Source: Methanoregula sp. (GTDB lineage Archaea > Halobacteriota > Methanomicrobia > Methanomicrobiales > Methanospirillaceae). From it: DNA of 8,626 nucleotides. The notes below the pieces were generated by a model. It was not told the DNA's origin. It made no database searches and saw nothing but the letters and a program-made list of their open reading frames with translations. Position 1 is the first letter of the stretch, and each line of letters begins with the position of its first letter. Positions 7,047 through 8,626 of the stretch are shown here, in pieces. Position numbers and translations under genes: made by a program. The DNA is taken from positions 1 through 8,626 of the forward strand of contig JAQTSH010000058.1 of the NCBI GenBank assembly GCA_028711405.1, written 5' to 3'.

Positions 7047-7150
7047 GAAGGGATCTCCTTAAACGTGAGTCCCCAGTACAGCAATGCAAGCACGATAAGA
7101 ATGAAACATCCTCCAACGAGTGTGATGGTAAGTGTTGGCAATCCAAACAT
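7043..7150 (-). CDS. 35-residue symporter small accessory membrane protein
   Basis: A short frame of 35 codons plus TGA, too small for standard length cut-offs. It starts MFGLPTLTIT, continues with one hydrophobic span at about residues 8-28 containing a GG pair and a Cys, and ends in a short charged tail (LTFKEIPS). Its TGA overlaps the symporter ATG as ATGA, so the two are translationally coupled. One-span proteins of this size directly upstream of SSS symporters are a recurring arrangement, known in databases as symporter small accessory proteins. The likely role is a membrane partner that stabilises or modulates the transporter, but the mechanism is not established. The upstream TATA box, about 32 nt before the ATG, supports this start and makes it the first gene of the transport operon. 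Confidence 0.8.
   Translation of the reverse strand: MFGLPTLTITLVGGCFILIVLALLYWGLTFKEIPS
7051..7060 (-). promoter_or_regulatory. strong ribosome binding site of the symporter
   Basis: The minus strand reads AAGGAGATCC, almost the full complement of the archaeal 16S 3' end, with GGAG 8 nt before the ATG at 7046. It lies inside the last codons of the small accessory gene, so symporter translation can start independently as well as by coupling. It fixes the symporter start. Confidence 0.7.
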
Positions 7151-7167
7151 TGTATCCTGTTAACTTG

Positions 7168-7177
7168 TAGCATGCTA
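7168..7177. promoter_or_regulatory. palindrome next to the symporter promoter, candidate operator
   Basis: A perfect 10-bp palindrome, TAGCATGCTA, overlaps a wider TGTTA-N13-TAACA inverted repeat (7158-7180). It lies between the TATA box and the start of the accessory gene, where a bound repressor would block transcription initiation. No matching regulator gene is visible in the window. Confidence 0.4.
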
Positions 7178-7178
7178 A

Positions 7179-7186
7179 CATATAAC
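7179..7186 (-). promoter_or_regulatory. TATA box of the symporter operon
   Basis: The minus strand reads GTTATATG, centred about 32 nt before the ATG at 7150, predicting a leader of about 6 nt. No Shine-Dalgarno precedes that ATG, in keeping with near-leaderless translation. The right arm of the adjacent inverted repeat touches this element. Confidence 0.5.
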
Positions 7187-7327
7187 ACAACCGAAATGGA
7201 TCTGGAGTACGAGCACCCTTTTCACGACGGACATGAGAACAGATTTTTTCTAAAATGCTTCAAATCGATGTTGAATTAAGGAGTTCTTCACAATAGACTC
7301 TGAAAAACTTCAATGCCCGTGGAGGAT

Positions 7328-7415
7328 CGATGTGCTGGATAACGCACTCGCACAGCACGCTTTTTTTTGGCTTGCCGACATTTCTTATGAGTAAGTGGAA
7401 AGGCTCAGCACATCG
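7328..7415. repeat. perfect 10-bp inverted repeat, CGATGTGCTG / CAGCACATCG
   Basis: The arms at 7328-7337 and 7406-7415 are exact reverse complements separated by 68 nt. The left arm contains the GTGCTG that can also pair with the nearer CAGCAC at 7353-7358, so the two folds exclude each other. A second T-rich run (TTTCTTTTT, about 7423-7431) follows the distal arm. Confidence 0.45.
7332..7368 (+). terminator. hairpin plus T8, intrinsic-terminator-like
   Basis: GTGCTG (7332-7337) can pair with CAGCAC (7353-7358) across a 15-nt loop, followed after GC by an uninterrupted T8 (7361-7368). This has the form of an intrinsic terminator on the plus strand. What transcript it would end is unclear, as no firm gene lies upstream on that strand. 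Confidence 0.35.
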
Positions 7416-7481
7416 TAAACCGTTTCTTTTTGATGAGTAAGGGGCATACCCACCGGTGAATAGTCATAAATATACAAAGTG

Positions 7482-7637
7482 ATGGTGATGGGTTGCCCGT
7501 ATATGAGGCGGTTCCCTGCTATGGCCTGCTATGGATATCACACTATCCATGGGTTCCTGGGGCTGATCTACCATGAACATTTTTTTAGTGACTGGGTCTT
7601 GATGGTAGATTTTATAGTATGCCGGTCATATACCTGA
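7482..7637 (+). CDS. possible small ORF (51 or 44 residues), doubtful
   Basis: The frame opens with an ATG at 7482 (51 residues), with an internal ATG at 7503 (44 residues, beginning MRRFPAMACYGYH) and a TGA at 7635-7637. A strong TATA-like CATAAATATA at 7465-7474 would place transcription start near 7496, just before the 7503 ATG, matching the near-leaderless pattern of the other genes here; GGTGAT also lies 13 nt before that ATG. The product would be aromatic, His- and Cys-containing, with no recognised domain. The frame runs through a tandem repeat and two hairpins, which argues for regulatory DNA rather than coding. I cannot assign a function. Confidence 0.2.
   Translation: MVMGCPYMRRFPAMACYGYHTIHGFLGLIYHEHFFSDWVLMVDFIVCRSYT
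7515..7534. repeat. tandem duplication of CCTGCTATGG
   Basis: Two exact, abutting copies of a 10-bp unit (7515-7524 and 7525-7534). The second copy runs into the left arm of the hairpin at 7531-7550. It could be a small replication-slippage duplication or a paired protein-binding site. Confidence 0.5.
7531..7550. repeat. hairpin ATGGATA-TCACAC-TATCCAT
   Basis: A perfect 7-bp inverted repeat with a 6-nt loop, extendable by a T-G wobble pair. It could be an operator half-site pair or an RNA stem in a leader of the downstream ATPase gene. Confidence 0.45.
7566..7610. repeat. long imperfect inverted repeat with T7 in the loop
   Basis: The arms ATCTACCATGAA (7566-7577) and TTGATGGTAGAT (7599-7610) match at 11 of 12 positions around a 21-nt loop containing T7 (7580-7586). 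A T-rich run TTTTATAG follows. It may be an operator, a leader stem or a terminator upstream of the ATPase. Confidence 0.45.
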
Positions 7638-7694
7638 CTGGCAAATTGAGAAAGTAATTTACAATTTGTCCAATATTGAATGAGGATATCAGCC

Positions 7695-8626
7695 ATGATA
7701 AAAAGGGATGCAGAAAAAAAACTCAAAGAACTTGCAGATGGATTTCCTGCAGTATCTGTCATCGGTCCTCGCCAGTCAGGAAAGACAACACTTGTCAGAT
7801 CGGTATTTCCCGATAAACCCTATGTCCTCCTGGAAGATCCCGATACCCGTGCCTTTGCTGAGGAGGACCCACGGAGCTTTCTGGCACAGTTTGAGCGGAA
7901 CGGTGCAGTTATTGATGAAGTACAGAGAGTTCCGGAACTCTTTTCATATCTTCAGGGTGTATTGGACAAGTACAACAAACCCGGGCAGTTTATTCTGACC
8001 GGCTCCCAGAATTTTTTATTGATGGAGAGCATCTCCCAGTCACTTGCCGGTCGTGTTGGGATCATCAGGTTATTACCCCTCTCGATGAGAGAGCTTTTTC
8101 GCGAGGGAATTGCCATCGAAAGGTACGAAGACTATCTCTATCGCGGTTTCTTTCCCCGACTGTATAGTAATCCGATCGAGCCGGCGGATTTTTATTCGTC
8201 GTATATTCAAACGTATATTGAACGTGATCTGCGCCAGTTAAAACAAGTGCAGAATCTCTCGACATTCCAGACTTTTATGAAGATGTGTGCCTTCAGGAAC
8301 GGGCAGATTGTGAATTATTCTTCTCTGGCACACGATTGTGGGATTACGCATAATACGGTAAAAGAGTGGCTGTCGCTTCTCGAAACATCATGTATCATAA
8401 TCCTTGTCAGACCTCATTATAAAAATTTCAATAAGCGACTTGTGAAGATGCCCAAACTCTATTTCACCGATCCCGGGCTTGCCGTGCACCTGGCAGGAAT
8501 ACAGAACCCGGATACTATCTGCTACCATCCATTGAAAGGGGGTCTCTTTGAATCGCTGATTGTTACTGAATTCTTAAAATACCGGTTCAATCAGGCAAAA
8601 GAAGCCAATCTGTACTTCTGGAGGGA
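7695..8626 (+). CDS. AAA_14/DUF4143 family ATPase (cut by right window edge)
   Basis: The frame is open from an ATG at 7695 to the window end: 310 complete codons, against roughly 380-420 for the family, so the C-terminus is missing. The N-terminal AAA_14 domain has Walker A GPRQSGKTT (24-32), Walker B AVIDEVQ (71-77) and the sensor LTGSQNF (101-107). The DUF4143 part follows, with YIERDLRQL, a winged-helix-like stretch (YSSLAHDCGITHNTVKEWL) and KLYFTDPGLAVHL, ending at LYFWR where the family usually continues into a nuclease-like acidic motif. These proteins are widespread accessory ATPases of unclear role, often in mobile or defence-rich neighbourhoods. GAGG 9 nt before the ATG supports the start. 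Its codon use looks AT-richer than that of the minus-strand genes, suggesting separate acquisition. It is divergent from the symporter operon. Confidence 0.9.
   Translation, partial: MIKRDAEKKLKELADGFPAVSVIGPRQSGKTTLVRSVFPDKPYVLLEDPDTRAFAEEDPRSFLAQFERNGAVIDEVQRVPELFSYLQGVLDKYNKPGQFILTGSQNFLLMESISQSLAGRVGIIRLLPLSMRELFREGIAIERYEDYLYRGFFPRLYSNPIEPADFYSSYIQTYIERDLRQLKQVQNLSTFQTFMKMCAFRNGQIVNYSSLAHDCGITHNTVKEWLSLLETSCIIILVRPHYKNFNKRLVKMPKLYFTDPGLAVHLAGIQNPDTICYHPLKGGLFESLIVTEFLKYRFNQAKEANLYFWR

Larger units (their letters stand above)
7187..7694. other. repeat-rich, AT-richer intergenic region before the ATPase gene
   Basis: About 500 nt between the divergent symporter operon and the ATPase gene. 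It holds a 10-bp inverted repeat with a competing inner arm and T tracts (7328-7431), a direct repeat ATGAGTAAG (7387-7395 and 7433-7441), a strong TATA-like CATAAATATA (7465-7474, plus), a tandem CCTGCTATGG pair (7515-7534), and hairpins at 7531-7550 and 7566-7610. Possible tiny frames are noted separately. No transposase or tRNA remnant is visible. Confidence 0.5.

Noticed and set aside
7196..7279. 27-codon plus-strand frame starting MDLEYEHPFH
   Set aside because: No Shine-Dalgarno, no TATA box at a workable distance, and very short.
7330..7440. 36-codon plus-strand frame with GGAGG just before its ATG
   Set aside because: The GGAGG is only 4 nt from the ATG, the frame runs through the T8 tract and both inverted-repeat arms, and the peptide looks random; the repeat structure explains the region better.
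7328..7441. CRISPR-like repeats
   Set aside because: Only single inverted and short direct repeats are present; there is no regularly spaced array and no cas gene.
7568..7762. 64-codon minus-strand frame across the ATPase start
   Set aside because: Antisense to the Walker A region and the leader of the ATPase; no supporting signals.

Overview
The window looks like chromosomal DNA from a methanogenic archaeon, most likely of the order Methanomicrobiales (Methanoregula-like). This rests on a beta-RFAP synthase-like GHMP protein (methanopterin pathway family), a DUF2148 iron-sulfur-type protein, an archaeal PEGA-type secreted protein, AT-rich TATA boxes about 26-32 nt upstream of start codons, and Shine-Dalgarno sequences of the GGAG/GTGAT type. 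The genus is inferred, not proven.

Layout, left to right. Positions 1-573 (minus) hold the N-terminal part of a secreted protein that runs off the left edge just as a PEGA-like repeat begins. Positions 574-1004 are a spacer without a convincing gene. Positions 1005-2651 (minus) hold a two-gene unit: a DUF2148 protein followed, 6 nt later, by a divergent beta-RFAP synthase-like protein with an N-terminal extension. Positions 2716-3888 (minus) hold a family-2 glycosyltransferase followed by a PaaI-type hotdog thioesterase. Positions 3991-5307 (minus) encode a GTG-started FAD oxidoreductase resembling UDP-galactopyranose mutase and protoporphyrinogen oxidase. Positions 5541-7150 (minus) hold a sodium/solute symporter preceded by a 35-residue single-span membrane protein, joined by an ATGA overlap.

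The only clear plus-strand gene is an AAA_14/DUF4143 ATPase starting at 7695 and cut by the right edge. The 500 bp before it (7187-7694) is AT-richer and packed with inverted and tandem repeats, including a left arm that can pair with either of two downstream arms, each followed by a T tract.

Functionally, the oxidoreductase and glycosyltransferase probably act in surface-glycan or sugar metabolism. The symporter and its small partner form one transport unit. DUF2148 plus the GHMP protein look like a co-transcribed cofactor-related module. TATA boxes sit so close to several starts (oxidoreductase, DUF2148, glycosyltransferase, symporter accessory protein) that leaderless or near-leaderless mRNAs are predicted. 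I see no rRNA, tRNA, CRISPR array, transposase or replication origin.
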